Below, one piece after another: positions 48,269 to 57,470 of a stretch of 64,000 nucleotides of DNA. The notes under the pieces were generated by a model. It saw only the letters and a list, made by a program, of their open reading frames with translations. It was not told the DNA's origin and made no database searches. The stretch comes from an uncultured Armatimonadota bacterium (GTDB lineage Bacteria > Armatimonadota > Fimbriimonadia > Fimbriimonadales > Fimbriimonadaceae). The DNA is taken from assembly GCA_903833215.1 (NCBI GenBank), contig CAILEM010000064.1, positions 61,625 to 125,624 of the forward strand. The letters are read 5' to 3'. The stretch's first letter is position 1. Every line of letters begins with the position of its first letter. Made by a program: the position numbers and the translations under genes.

Positions 48269-49093
48269 TCAGTCCTTGAGTCCAGTTGACGACATGCTTT
48301 CGACAATTTGCCGCTGAAAAGCCATGAAGACAATAACTAAGGGTGTAGTTGCGAGAACACTTGTCGCGAGGGTGAGTCCGTACTCCGTGTAGTAGGAGCT
48401 TTGATACAGGGCAATTCCGACCGGAAGCGTGTAGTTACGGACCGAATCCATGAAAACGAGAGGGCCAAGGAAGTCATTCCATGAGCCGACAAAAGTGAAG
48501 ATGCCAAGGGTAGCCAGCGCAGGCGCACAAAGGGGCAGCGTGACGTTTAGGTACAACCCAAACGGTGTGCAGCCGTCAATAAGCGCGGCCTCTTCAATCG
48601 CTTCCGGAATCGCACGCATAAACTGACTCAGCATAAAAACGCCGAATCCGCCAGCCGTCGCCGGAACGATCAATGCCGCTGGAGTGTCGAGCCAATGGAG
48701 TCGACTCAACATGAGATAGAGCGGGACCAGGAAAAGTTGTCCTGGCACCATCATGGAGGCGACGATGACCCCAAGCATAAAATTGCCGCCTGGCACCCGT
48801 AGACGAGTGATGGAAAAGGCGGCCATTGAAGAGAAGACCACAACAAGCAAGGTGACGCTCGTTGAGATAAAGAAACTGTTGAGCAACCAGCGGCCAAAGG
48901 GAGCTTCCTCGCTCCAGCCCAACAAATACTGATAGTTTGCGACGGTCCAGTGCTTGGGAATCGCGGAAGATGGGTTCAGGACCTCAGCCTCGGGTTTGAA
49001 GGAGGTAAGGATCATGAGAATGATTGGCGACATAAACAGCAGCGCCATCAAACTCATAAAACCAGAATTCACCCGCTTGAGCACGTTGTTCAC
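48269..49093 (-). CDS. Sugar ABC transporter permease, MalG type
   Basis: The frame runs from 49162, but GTG 49093 with GGAG 7 nt upstream, overlapping the previous stop by four bases (GTGA), is the convincing start. About 274 residues with six membrane helices (FMSLMALLFMSPIILMILTS; LVVVFSSMAAFSITRL) and the EAA loop IEEAALIDGCTPFGLYLNVT. It forms a CUT1 importer with the upstream permease and binding protein; no ATPase in the window. Confidence 0.93.
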   Translation of the reverse strand: MNNVLKRVNSGFMSLMALLFMSPIILMILTSFKPEAEVLNPSSAIPKHWTVANYQYLLGWSEEAPFGRWLLNSFFISTSVTLLVVVFSSMAAFSITRLRVPGGNFMLGVIVASMMVPGQLFLVPLYLMLSRLHWLDTPAALIVPATAGGFGVFMLSQFMRAIPEAIEEAALIDGCTPFGLYLNVTLPLCAPALATLGIFTFVGSWNDFLGPLVFMDSVRNYTLPVGIALYQSSYYTEYGLTLATSVLATTPLVIVFMAFQRQIVESMSSTGLKD

Positions 49094-49965
49094 GAAGTGC
49101 TCCTTCGTAAGAAGCTGTACTGGACCAACGCGAACACGGCGATGATCGCGAACAGCATCCAACTCATGGCTGCGCCGTAACCTAGCCGATAGTTGTTAAA
49201 TGCCGTTTCGTAGATGTACTGGACGATCCCGCGGGTGGAGAGCTCTGGGCCTCCTCTCGTCAGAAGGAATGGCTGCCCAAATACTTGGAACCCAGCAATC
49301 GTATTTGTAACAACAACAAACAAGAGCACCGGCCGCAACAACGGCAGTGTAATTCGACTCAGCAAAGCTGGACCCTTCGCGCCATCTAGCAAAGCCGCTT
49401 CGAAGATCTGCTTTGGAATCTGCTGTAGGGCGGCCAGGATGACGATCGACGTCCCGCCAAGAGTCCACCACAGGCTCATCAGCACGATGCTCGGCATCGC
49501 GTAAGCCTTATCCGAAAGCCACGGTGCAGGGTTCATACCCAGGCGCTTGAGGATAAAGTTGAAGAGTCCAAATTCACCGTTGAAGAACCATTGCCAGAGG
49601 ATTCCGGTAACGGCAACATTGAGCATGCCGGGAAGAAATAGAAGGGCGCGAACGGTGTTCCGGCCTTTTGCCATGCCGTGCATACCGAGCCCCATACCTA
49701 GTGCGGTGATGATCAACCCAGGCACCATCAGGATGACGTAACCGAAGGTCGCCTTAAGTGCCTGCCAGAAATACTCGTCTTTCCAAGCGTCTTTGTAATT
49801 GCTTGAGCCAACAAACTTGACCGAGTGAGGCGCGGTCATGTCGTAGTGCATTACCGAGAGGACAATCGAGACAATGATCGGAGTGACAATGAACGCCAAG
49901 AACGACAACGCATAAGGCGTAAGAAAGAGCAGGGCCGCAGCAGACCTACGTTGCTTGTAGGTCAC
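49090..49965 (-). CDS. Sugar ABC transporter permease, MalF type
   Basis: 291 residues, six membrane helices (LLFLTPYALSFLAFIVTPII; AALKATFGYVILMVPGLI-like region) and the EAA motif IFEAALLDGAKGPALLSRIT. It overlaps the binding-protein gene by four bases (ATGA) upstream and the next permease by four downstream, so translation of the three is coupled. Confidence 0.94.
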   Translation of the reverse strand: MTYKQRRSAAALLFLTPYALSFLAFIVTPIIVSIVLSVMHYDMTAPHSVKFVGSSNYKDAWKDEYFWQALKATFGYVILMVPGLIITALGMGLGMHGMAKGRNTVRALLFLPGMLNVAVTGILWQWFFNGEFGLFNFILKRLGMNPAPWLSDKAYAMPSIVLMSLWWTLGGTSIVILAALQQIPKQIFEAALLDGAKGPALLSRITLPLLRPVLLFVVVTNTIAGFQVFGQPFLLTRGGPELSTRGIVQYIYETAFNNYRLGYGAAMSWMLFAIIAVFALVQYSFLRRSTS

Positions 49966-51263
49966 AGCGCATCCTCCCCGGTACGCTCTGTTTTGTCTCG
50001 GTCGAGAAAGGCTTGGACGTGATCATTGGCGACTTTCAGAGCTTCAATCGGCGTCGCTCGTCCGCGAATCACCTTTTCAACCGCGAGATCTAGCTCCAAG
50101 TTCATCTCGAAGATAATCGTCGTCTTGGGAAGATACACCATGTTTGGAATCTGCTCGGCAAAGGCAGATTGAACTGGCATCTTCTTGAATTCTGGGTTTG
50201 CTCTAACGCTAATCCGGGCAGGGACTTGGCCCGCCTTGGCCCAGTCGATACTGTTATCGGACAAGAAGTGGAGAAATCGTTTAGCCGCTGTCTGGTGAGC
50301 CTCATCAAGTCCGCTTCTAACACAGAGCACGTGAGACTCGGCCATCGTTCCGGCGTGATTGCCGACCACAGGAATGGGAAAGCCCACGTAGTTGAAATCT
50401 TCGAGCCTCTGGAGGTCTCCCACCATGAAGATGCCGTCAATGACCATTCCGACCTTCTTTTGACGGTATCCAACCCAACCCAATCCGTTTTCGGGTGGCG
50501 GAATGAGGCGCTGTCCTTGGTTCAAAGACTGAAGGAAGGTGAGGGCGGCAACATTTCCCTCATTGGCTAGATCAGCCTTGCCATCTTTCGAGAAATAGTG
50601 ACCATCGAATTGAGGCAGTAGCGATTGATAATTCATTCGCCAATTTGTGAGGGCATAGCCCCACACGTCGGGTCTGCCGTCGGACCCCATATGCTGCATT
50701 ACTCGAGCTGCTTTGACAAATTCTGCTCGGTTCGCTGGAGCGCGAACGTGTCCTTGGCTATCTACAAAACCAGCGGCCCGAAGCATGTCCGCATTACAGT
50801 ACAGACCGAATGGCCAAATATCGAGTGGCAAGCCAATGTAGTCCTTGCCATATCGAACCTGAGTGATCACCTGCTGATCGAAGTCTTTCGTGTCAACCGA
50901 ATTTGGCCCCTGAAACAGGTCCGTCACGTTGGAGACAAATCCAGCACGATGCATTCTAGGCAGTGAACTTGACTGAAGTACGAAGACCTCGGGCCCCCTG
51001 CCGTCAACGGCGGCAACCATGAGTTTGTTATAGTAAGTCGCCCAATCCATCCGCTGCATCGAGACAAGGATGTCTGGATTAGCGTCATTGAACTTACGAA
51101 CAAGACCCAGCATGATTCGACCGTCTGGCCCTGTGAATCCGTTCCAGAAGTTCAGTTCAACCGTCTTGTGGCCAGATATCGCTTGACATCGCATGTCTGA
51201 TCGACCAATCCCCAAGATCAGGGCGATCAATAACAGCAGTCCCAACGATGTCTTTATTCCCAT
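49962..51263 (-). CDS. Sugar ABC transporter solute-binding protein
   Basis: Start ATG 51263 (MGIKTSLGLLLLIALILGIG) or 51281. About 433 residues with a signal peptide and the CUT1 binding-protein fold: ELNFWNGFTGPDGRIMLGLV, NKLMVAAVDGRGPEVFVLQS, YIGLPLDIWPFGLYCNADML, KVGMVIDGIFMVGDLQRLED and AAKRFLHFLSDN. It would capture arabino-oligosaccharides for the two permeases and the GH51 that follow. Unlike 39075-41489 it is not fused to a permease. Confidence 0.92.
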   Translation of the reverse strand: MGIKTSLGLLLLIALILGIGRSDMRCQAISGHKTVELNFWNGFTGPDGRIMLGLVRKFNDANPDILVSMQRMDWATYYNKLMVAAVDGRGPEVFVLQSSSLPRMHRAGFVSNVTDLFQGPNSVDTKDFDQQVITQVRYGKDYIGLPLDIWPFGLYCNADMLRAAGFVDSQGHVRAPANRAEFVKAARVMQHMGSDGRPDVWGYALTNWRMNYQSLLPQFDGHYFSKDGKADLANEGNVAALTFLQSLNQGQRLIPPPENGLGWVGYRQKKVGMVIDGIFMVGDLQRLEDFNYVGFPIPVVGNHAGTMAESHVLCVRSGLDEAHQTAAKRFLHFLSDNSIDWAKAGQVPARISVRANPEFKKMPVQSAFAEQIPNMVYLPKTTIIFEMNLELDLAVEKVIRGRATPIEALKVANDHVQAFLDRDKTERTGEDAL

Positions 51264-51363
51264 TCGATTGCCTAGTTGCATTCTTCTTCGAAATGCCAGC
51301 TTTGCTTGATCCGCAGACGCAATATTGCCAGATCAAACGCGAGTGTAAATCGGGAAGCCCGGA

Positions 51364-51588
51364 TTACTGCCCCGATGGTGGAGGGGTTGGTGTGCCCGGT
51401 TGGCCCTTGGGAGCGCCAACGTTGCCCTTCATACCGTCTCTCTGCTGCTGCATTTGGTTTCGAAGCTTGACCATTTGCGAAGGGTGTGAATCGGTATCAC
51501 AGCCAGCGATGCTGATGGTAAGCAATACGAAGCTCGTGAATAGGAGCGAAAATTGGGTGGCCCGGGAGATCGGTCGAAAATTCTGCAT
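51364..51588 (-). CDS. Small lipoprotein
   Basis: 74 residues. A lipobox is visible in FVLLTISIAGCDTDSH (cleavage before Cys30), followed by a short glutamine- and proline-rich tail (MVKLRNQMQQQRDGMKG; TPTPPPSGQ). AAGGT is upstream of the ATG. It lies between the prepilin-like gene and the binding-protein gene in the same direction. The function is unknown; it may anchor or assist the surface structure encoded upstream. Confidence 0.65.
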   Translation of the reverse strand: MQNFRPISRATQFSLLFTSFVLLTISIAGCDTDSHPSQMVKLRNQMQQQRDGMKGNVGAPKGQPGTPTPPPSGQ

Positions 51589-51721
51589 ATCAAACCTTGT
51601 GAGGCCCTAGAAATGGTTCTGACGTTGAGACGTAGCGGGGCCTCTCACTTGAGCCTCAATTTAACCTGACCTTCTTGGGCCGACCAGGATAACACCTGCC
51701 CGGCCCAAAACTATCACGCGA

Positions 51722-52576
51722 TTACTTGACCGCGGAGAGGTCGCACTCGCCCCATGTGTACCAGTAGTTGGGGTTCTTGGTGACATCGGTCAACCCAGTG
51801 GTATTCGGGACGGTACCGTTAGTTGGACCATAGACAAATACGTCGCTGCTGATACCGAACATCTTGAAAGTCACGCCGGTGCGGTTCAGATACTTCGCGT
51901 GGCCATCGGCGAAGGAGTAGTTGTCTCCCTTGCCGTGGGTCTCACCCATCCAGCTAATATCGATACCGTTACAGGCAGGCGTACCATTCACTGTAATGAG
52001 GGTGTCGTTGTTGGATGAAGTGACGTTGAAGATCGTTGGCTGCATGTAGGCATCGATCGACGTTGCATCCGCGCTTTGAAGCACGATTGTTGATGCAGGC
52101 TGGCTCATCTGTGTTGTGGATACGCCAACGACAGCGCCATTAAGGTCATAGGTGGTGTTTCCGGCGCCAGCGTTAGTGCTGAAACCGTAAGGCACACCAG
52201 ACAGCTTCTCTGCCGTTGGGCAGATGTAAACGCCTAGGTTTTTCACGTAAGGGAAAAGCTCTTGTCCCCAGTTCTGATAGGCACCTGGATCCATGAACCC
52301 TTGTGGGCAAATCGTGTTACCGTTGTTGCAGTTCTCGCTTGGATACCAGGCCCAAAAACCATGGTTATCTCCGGTGTACATCAATCGATCGTCGGAATCA
52401 TTGGCGTACATATTTTGAGCAAGACCCAACTGCTTAAGATTGGAAAGACAGGAAGTCTTTTTGGCAGCTGCCTTTGCCTGGGCAAAAACCGGGAATAGGA
52501 TGGCGGCTAGGATCGCGATGATTGCGATAACGACGAGCAGCTCAATGAGCGTAAATGCTTTGTTACGATTATTCAT
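51722..52576 (-). CDS. Prepilin-type N-terminal methylation domain protein
   Basis: 284 residues. The type IV pilin/pseudopilin signal is clear: [18 protein letters not shown] with Glu at +5 after the cleavage site, then a basic [20 protein letters not shown]. The C-terminal part carries [20 protein letters not shown], the H-x9-DG-type motif of Armatimonadota/Planctomycetota DUF1559-like proteins. GAGGA precedes the ATG. It sits at the head of the arabinoside transport operon, as if a surface or secretion component is coregulated with sugar uptake. The family is large and the function unproven. Confidence 0.92.
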   Translation of the reverse strand: MNNRNKAFTLIELLVVIAIIAILAAILFPVFAQAKAAAKKTSCLSNLKQLGLAQNMYANDSDDRLMYTGDNHGFWAWYPSENCNNGNTICPQGFMDPGAYQNWGQELFPYVKNLGVYICPTAEKLSGVPYGFSTNAGAGNTTYDLNGAVVGVSTTQMSQPASTIVLQSADATSIDAYMQPTIFNVTSSNNDTLITVNGTPACNGIDISWMGETHGKGDNYSFADGHAKYLNRTGVTFKMFGISSDVFVYGPTNGTVPNTTGLTDVTKNPNYWYTWGECDLSAVK

Positions 52577-52923
52577 ATAGTCCTCTGCAGTGAGGGAATC
52601 TGGAACGTCTAGGGTCCAATGAGAATCCTAATTCGAAAAATTCGGGTCGCGCACATTCGCGGGTGAGGCGTTCAAAACCTGGAATCCAATCTTGCAGCTC
52701 TACAAATACAACGCATCGCAGCAGCCTCTGCCGTCTGTCCTCGACCTCCTGTATTGCATAATACGACAATTCATAGCCAAATGGGAATATCCCTCATGAA
52801 TTTCGAATAACCCATTAAAAATGCCAGCTAAGCAGCAAACATCATTGGGCGGGATTGTGCCCGGTGTTAGGTTGCACACCAGGCAGAAGATGCCGAGGTT
52901 TGATGACCGCGAGCAGTGGGAAG
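52577..52923. other. 347-bp gap upstream of the prepilin/ABC operon
   Basis: The short frames here lack family features. It should hold the promoter of the minus-strand operon. Candidates such as TTGGCT...TATTAT near 52780-52760 are poorly spaced, so I make no assignment. Confidence 0.5.
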
Positions 52924-53871
52924 TTAGGCGGGCTGAGTGTGCTTTCCGGTCACAGTTGTGTGGCGGATTCTCAAAACGATATCTAGATCGTAGTTGCCAA
53001 AACACTTGCCAAAAATCGTAAAGCCACCTTGGTGAACGGCGTCAGGCTTGACTCCAAGGCGGACCTTTGTGGCTTGCCAAGGCCTAATATTGAGGTCCTC
53101 AACTTTGATCCCGGAGAGGGTAACGCCGTCGATAGAACTACCGCCACCATCGACTCGCCATACCTTCAGAAGGCCATGCTGGTTCATATTGTCTGGCCAC
53201 CAGGGTGGATTGAGTCGGCCTCGTGTACCGCCAAAGTCGCCGGGGCTACACCACGTACCGATCTCGATATCGTTAATCCACAGGGTGATATCAGATGGGT
53301 AATCGTTGTCATAGCCGGGCGCCTCGGAACATATCTCCATCGCTAGGTCGACAGACGTTACTGCTGACTGCAGCGGGATGGTGTTAGCGAAGGCGTACTC
53401 AATAAATCCCCCGGAGGACCAAAGCAGTTCCGCATTGGCACGCTCAGGCATGAAGAACGACAGAGGATTGTCGATAAGACCAATAAACTTCTCACGAATG
53501 GCTAGACCGCAGGTTGGATAGGCTTCCACATTCGTGTACATCCCAATGGGGATCTCAATTTCGGCGATCCCTTCAGCCGCAACCGAAGGAGGTGCCATCT
53601 CCACAATCAATCGATCGTGTACGCGACGGCATCGCTTCTGCATCCCTTGCGGACCCGCCAGGTAATCACTCACGACAAGACCCGCTTCTTCGAGGATCCT
53701 CACATGCTTTGTCACGCTCGGCTGAGCCAGGCCCAAAGCCGCACTCAACTCGTTAATATTGAGATCGCGCTCAGCAAGCAATTCAATGATTCGGGCGCGT
53801 GATTCCGATGCTAATGCCCTGAAAAGGGCAACACTTTCAGAAGCCGAAATCTCCTTGATGTGATGCGGCAT
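52924..53871 (-). CDS. ArsR-type HTH regulator with large C-terminal domain
   Basis: 315 residues. Residues 10-85 are a winged helix of the ArsR family (ALASESRARIIELLAERDLN; LGLAQPSVTKHVRILEEAGL). The other 220 residues are a beta-rich domain (GFIEYAFANTIPLQSAVTSV; ITLWINDIEIGTWCSPGDFG; GLKVWRVDGGG-like end) that resembles sensors in arabinose- and glycan-linked regulators. It is directly upstream of the arabinoside operon on the same strand and probably controls it, binding an arabinose-derived ligand (inference). Confidence 0.8.
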   Translation of the reverse strand: MPHHIKEISASESVALFRALASESRARIIELLAERDLNINELSAALGLAQPSVTKHVRILEEAGLVVSDYLAGPQGMQKRCRRVHDRLIVEMAPPSVAAEGIAEIEIPIGMYTNVEAYPTCGLAIREKFIGLIDNPLSFFMPERANAELLWSSGGFIEYAFANTIPLQSAVTSVDLAMEICSEAPGYDNDYPSDITLWINDIEIGTWCSPGDFGGTRGRLNPPWWPDNMNQHGLLKVWRVDGGGSSIDGVTLSGIKVEDLNIRPWQATKVRLGVKPDAVHQGGFTIFGKCFGNYDLDIVLRIRHTTVTGKHTQPA

Positions 53872-53880
53872 AAACCTTTA

Positions 53881-53929
53881 CCTAGTGTGCCTGATCTAGG
53901 AGTGAACCTACAAGGTTAATTAGTTAACC
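53881..53929. promoter_or_regulatory. Possible operator region of the ArsR-type gene
   Basis: Two inverted repeats lie just upstream of the regulator: CCTAG-10-CTAGG (53881-53900) and GGTTAA-TTAG-TTAACC (53914-53929); the second overlaps the HIT stop codon. They could be binding sites of the regulator itself. Confidence 0.3.
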
Positions 53930-54256
53930 AGGAGGCCAAGCCAAAGGTCGCCCTCCCAAAAGGTGTACATGCAGATGATCAACCGTCTGACCACCATCCT
54001 CCCCTTGGTTGATCACCAGCCGAAACCCATTGTTCAAACCTTGTTGTTCAGCAATCGTCTTCGCGGCATTAAGCAAGTAAAGGTGATCTCCCGATGCAGG
54101 AAGCGAAGCTATCCCGGAAATCTCCGCCCTGGTTACGATGATGATATGAACGGGAGCCTGAGGCACGATATCGCGAAACGCAACCACGTGCTCATCCTCA
54201 TAGACGATGTCGCCGGGGATCTCACGATTGATGATCTTTGTAAACAGAGTCGACAT
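53924..54256 (-). CDS. HIT-family nucleotide-binding hydrolase/transferase
   Basis: Start at ATG 54256 (MSTLFTKIINREIPGDIVYE); a GTG at 54277 is possible. About 110 residues with the histidine triad HLHVHLLGG, the HIT active site, and the preceding FRLVINQGEDGGQTVDHLH region. This is the Hinkle/HINT subgroup, which hydrolyses phosphoramidates of AMP. Housekeeping; it is upstream of the ArsR-type gene in the same direction. Confidence 0.95.
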   Translation of the reverse strand: MSTLFTKIINREIPGDIVYEDEHVVAFRDIVPQAPVHIIIVTRAEISGIASLPASGDHLYLLNAAKTIAEQQGLNNGFRLVINQGEDGGQTVDHLHVHLLGGRPLAWPPG

Positions 54257-54335
54257 ACATTGATCTTGACGAATCACATCGAACAGATGCTGCCGATTAC
54301 TATCGTATAGAACCGTTCATACAATAGAGCGTAGG

Positions 54336-54341
54336 TATCCT
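54336..54341 (+). promoter_or_regulatory. -10 element (TATCCT) of a probable leaderless gene
   Basis: TATCCT ends 6 nt before ATG 54348; no Shine-Dalgarno. Confidence 0.45.
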
Positions 54342-54347
54342 TTGGGA

Positions 54348-56390
54348 ATGCCGAAACGCGCCATCAGTGCCGATGATTTGCTACGAATCATCTTCGTTGG
54401 AGATCCGCAGTTGAGCCCCGATGGCTCAAAAGTGCTCTTCACCCACAAGTCGATCAACACGAAGAACAAATACATCACCAACCTTATGTCCGTCGACCTA
54501 GAAGGACGAATCACCCAATGGACTCAGGGGGAAATGGGAAATGGCGGGGGAAGATGGTCTCCAGATGGAGCGTCCATTGCGTTCATTAGCAAGCGTGATA
54601 AGGTCGCCCAAATTCATATTATCCCTACATCGGGGGGTGAAGCCCGTAAGCTGACATCTCTTCCCGAAGGATCCGTCGGGGAGTATCGCTGGTCTCCCGA
54701 TGGTCGATGGATGGCGTTCACGTTCCGAGAGCAGATCCCACAATTTACGGAAGCTGCGAAGAAAGAACGGGAAGAAAAGGGCTTTAGCCAGCCTCCAATT
54801 GAAATTGACGACATCTGGTATCGGCTAGATGGCGACGGCTATTTTGCTGGCCAACGATTCAAATTGTATGCGATCGAGGTTGCGACGGGACGTTATGCAA
54901 ATGCCACTTCGGATGGTGCCTTTGGCCCTCTTTATAGTGGCGCCCCCCTCGGCGAGTATTCGTTCGATTGGTCTCCAAATTCGCTTGAGATCGCGGTGAC
55001 ACACTCAGCAAACAAGCGACCGATGGCGGAACCGCCCAACGACCAGATTTGGCGAATCGCACTCGATGGTCAAGCGTGGAAACTTGAGGGCCTGCCCCGA
55101 GGTGAAAAGTCCGCAGTTCGTTGGTCACCCGATGGAACAAAGCTCGCCTATGCCGGCGATGTCGACGAATCGGACCCATGGGGTACGAGGAACACCAAGG
55201 TTTATGTCGTTCCTGCCGAAGGCGGCGTGTCGAAGGACCTGACGGGGCATTCGGACTATGACCTGGGAGCCACGACTCTGAGTGATACAAAGGAAGCCGG
55301 ATTTGGCTCCACGTTGGTATGGGCTCCAGACAGCAAGGGCATCTATCTTCAAATTGGCTGGCAGGGGGAGACCCAACTTGGCTATGTGAACCTGGATGCA
55401 GAGGTAACGCTCCTGACGGAAGGAAAGCACACCGTAGGTGTTGGCAACTTAAGTCGGGATGGATCCAGAATCGCGGCAACATTTGGGCACTCGACCATGC
55501 TGCCTGAAATCGCAATCATTGAACCCGAGCTTGGTACAGGGCGAATGGCACCCAAGGTCCTGACGAATTTCAATGAACAGTTCCACGCGGACATTGAACT
55601 CAGTGAACCTGAGGAGTTTTGGATCGAATCCACAGATGGATCCATGCTTCACGGATGGGCAATGAAGCCGATTGGATACCTAGAACCCCGCCGATACCCG
55701 GCACTCCTAGAGATTCACGGTGGTCCTCACGCCCAGTACGGTTGGGCATTTTTCCATGAGTTCCAGGTGCTGTGCGCCGCTGGCTATGTCGTCGTCTACA
55801 CCAACCCACGCGGCTCAAAGGGGTACGGCGAAGCTCACTGTGCGGCGATTCGAAGCAGTTGGGGTACGAAGGATTGGGATGACATCCAAACCGCAACGCG
55901 TTGGATGCAGCACCAGCCCTATATCCACCCAGGACAGATGGGTGTGTTGGGCGGATCCTACGGTGGATTCATGACCAATTGGGTGATCGGACACTGCAAC
56001 GACTTCAAAGCTGCCATCACCGATCGCTGCGTATCAAATATGGTTTCCATGGCTGGCAACAGCGACTTTCCCTTCAATAAGGATGGCTATTTTAAGGGAG
56101 TTGCCTGGGGTTCTTTGGAGGACATTAAGAAGCTTTGGTGGCAATCACCGATTGCCTACTTCCAAGAAGTCAAAACGCCTACACTCATCATTCACAGCGA
56201 AGGCGATTTGCGCTGCAACATTGAGCAGAGCGAGCAGGTCTTCACCGCGCTTCAACAGCAGGGGATTGAATCTCGGTTCGTGCGTTATCCCGTAACGACT
56301 TCACACGGAATGTCCCGTAATGGCCCCCCAGATCTGAGACTGCATCGCTTGTCTGAAATCGTAAGGTGGATGGATCGATTCCTCAAGTAA
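54348..56390 (+). CDS. S9 family prolyl-oligopeptidase-type peptidase
   Basis: About 680 residues (ATG 54348; TTG 54342 also in frame) and no signal peptide. The N-terminal part is a propeller with WD40/PD40-like repeats (WSPDGASIAFISKRDKVAQI; RWSPDGTKLAYAGDVDESDP). The C-terminal alpha/beta-hydrolase has the nucleophile in GVLGGSYGGFMTNWVIGHC (Ser near 535), Asp in LIIHSEGDLRC (near 620) and His in TTSHGMSRNGPP (near 651). It would cleave short peptides or N-terminal acylated or proline-containing dipeptides in the cytoplasm. Confidence 0.93.
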   Translation: MPKRAISADDLLRIIFVGDPQLSPDGSKVLFTHKSINTKNKYITNLMSVDLEGRITQWTQGEMGNGGGRWSPDGASIAFISKRDKVAQIHIIPTSGGEARKLTSLPEGSVGEYRWSPDGRWMAFTFREQIPQFTEAAKKEREEKGFSQPPIEIDDIWYRLDGDGYFAGQRFKLYAIEVATGRYANATSDGAFGPLYSGAPLGEYSFDWSPNSLEIAVTHSANKRPMAEPPNDQIWRIALDGQAWKLEGLPRGEKSAVRWSPDGTKLAYAGDVDESDPWGTRNTKVYVVPAEGGVSKDLTGHSDYDLGATTLSDTKEAGFGSTLVWAPDSKGIYLQIGWQGETQLGYVNLDAEVTLLTEGKHTVGVGNLSRDGSRIAATFGHSTMLPEIAIIEPELGTGRMAPKVLTNFNEQFHADIELSEPEEFWIESTDGSMLHGWAMKPIGYLEPRRYPALLEIHGGPHAQYGWAFFHEFQVLCAAGYVVVYTNPRGSKGYGEAHCAAIRSSWGTKDWDDIQTATRWMQHQPYIHPGQMGVLGGSYGGFMTNWVIGHCNDFKAAITDRCVSNMVSMAGNSDFPFNKDGYFKGVAWGSLEDIKKLWWQSPIAYFQEVKTPTLIIHSEGDLRCNIEQSEQVFTALQQQGIESRFVRYPVTTSHGMSRNGPPDLRLHRLSEIVRWMDRFLK

Positions 56391-56491
56391 TGCGATTCAA
56401 ACGGGTCCCTTCGCTGACATTCCCAGGGTCGGCGGCAATACTGGTTAGTTAGCCTTGTTGCTCTCTGGAGATTTCAGACAAAATGGCGAGC

Positions 56492-56647
56492 AGGTTCCTT
56501 CTCCTTTGCCCAAAAGGGGAAGGGCAGGATGGGGAATCTGCCATAAAGCGGTGTCGACGCAGTCGGCGCAATCCATATCGCATTCGGCCACTGGGTCTAT
56601 GCCTGAAGTCTTAGTGGAAATTCCCGAGAAAGAGGACATAACTTTTC
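56492..56647 (+). repeat. ~155-bp dispersed repeat, first copy
   Basis: Aligns by eye along its whole length with 58834-58988. Shared segments are CCTTTGCCCAAAA, GGCAGGATGGGGAAT or GGTCAGGATGGGGAAT, GGTGTCGACG, ATCCATATCGCATTCGGCC and ATAACTTTT. The 5' 50 bp belong to the same family as 21228-21280. Confidence 0.8.
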
Positions 56648-56822
56648 TCGAATGCCCCGGACTCTCACAATCGTTGAATTGAGAAGTTAGGCTTTTGTGC
56701 TCAGGGAACGTCCTGAACTCGGACAATCTATTGGGAGGCCTGAACGGACCCAAGTGAAGGTAATTCTGCTGAGATTACGAAATGATCGAGTTTTCCGGAA
56801 ACAAACGAGCCGGGGGTACGTT

Positions 56823-56875
56823 GATGGCATAACCCTCGCCTGACCTCTGCCCTTTTAAAAAGGGAGAGGAACCGG
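56823..56875 (-). repeat. Dispersed repeat, copy B of 21228-21280
   Basis: On the minus strand it reads GGTTCCTCTCCCTTTTTAAA and continues to GGGTTATGCCATC, matching copy A over about 53 bp with only a few differences. Confidence 0.75.
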
Positions 56876-57077
56876 CTTGCGATTTCGACTGTGCCAGTCA
56901 GCGGTCTGTTCGCGTTCACTAGACCGCATTGGGGTCGGCGGAGGGTGCATCGTGGTTTTCCACCGCCTTCTGCTCAAAAATGGCGCATTTTGGATGGGAC
57001 TTTGTGCCAAATACATTAAGACCAGGCATATCTACGGGTCGATTCGATGCCACAATAATTCAGTGCAAGAGAACTCA

Positions 57078-57329
57078 GTGATCCATGTTCACTTCAACGA
57101 CGAACCGTCGGCGATAAGAGAACACCTGAAAAGGGGGTTCGTCCTTGCCACACGTGAAGAGCCAACTATCATCGCGCAAGGTGGGTTCAGCAAATTAACC
57201 TTTGTTCAAGCGCCGATAGCAGCCGAACTTTTGCTAGAAGTTGAAGAAGCCAAGGCGGCCGAAGTCGGGTCTAAGCAAACCCAGGGCCTGTCAATAAAGC
57301 GCCTGTCCCAAATATTCGGGTCCAAGTAA
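57078..57329 (+). CDS. Possible small protein
   Basis: A frame of 83 residues from GTG 57078 (VIHVHFNDEPSAIREHLKRG), open upstream to 56877. The composition is protein-like, with acidic helices (AAELLLEVEEAKAAEVGSKQ). The ribosome site is weak (AAGAGA). No family recognised; the upstream part of the frame overlaps a repeat, so only this shorter version is credible. Confidence 0.35.
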   Translation: MIHVHFNDEPSAIREHLKRGFVLATREEPTIIAQGGFSKLTFVQAPIAAELLLEVEEAKAAEVGSKQTQGLSIKRLSQIFGSK

Positions 57330-57470
57330 AAGGCTTCAAATGGGCTTTTGGGTCCATACAAGCTAACTATTTGGGAATTTTTCTCCAGTACCAACGATAA
57401 TTTGGCGATGACGGCTCTTGCGAGAGCGTAGAATTTGTGGGGACGGTGTTAAAACATCGTACGGACTACA

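Larger units (their letters stand above)
56391..57077. other. Repeat-bearing gap downstream of the S9 peptidase
   Basis: It contains two dispersed repeats (56492-56647 and 56823-56875) and no gene with family features. The rest is unassigned. Confidence 0.6.
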
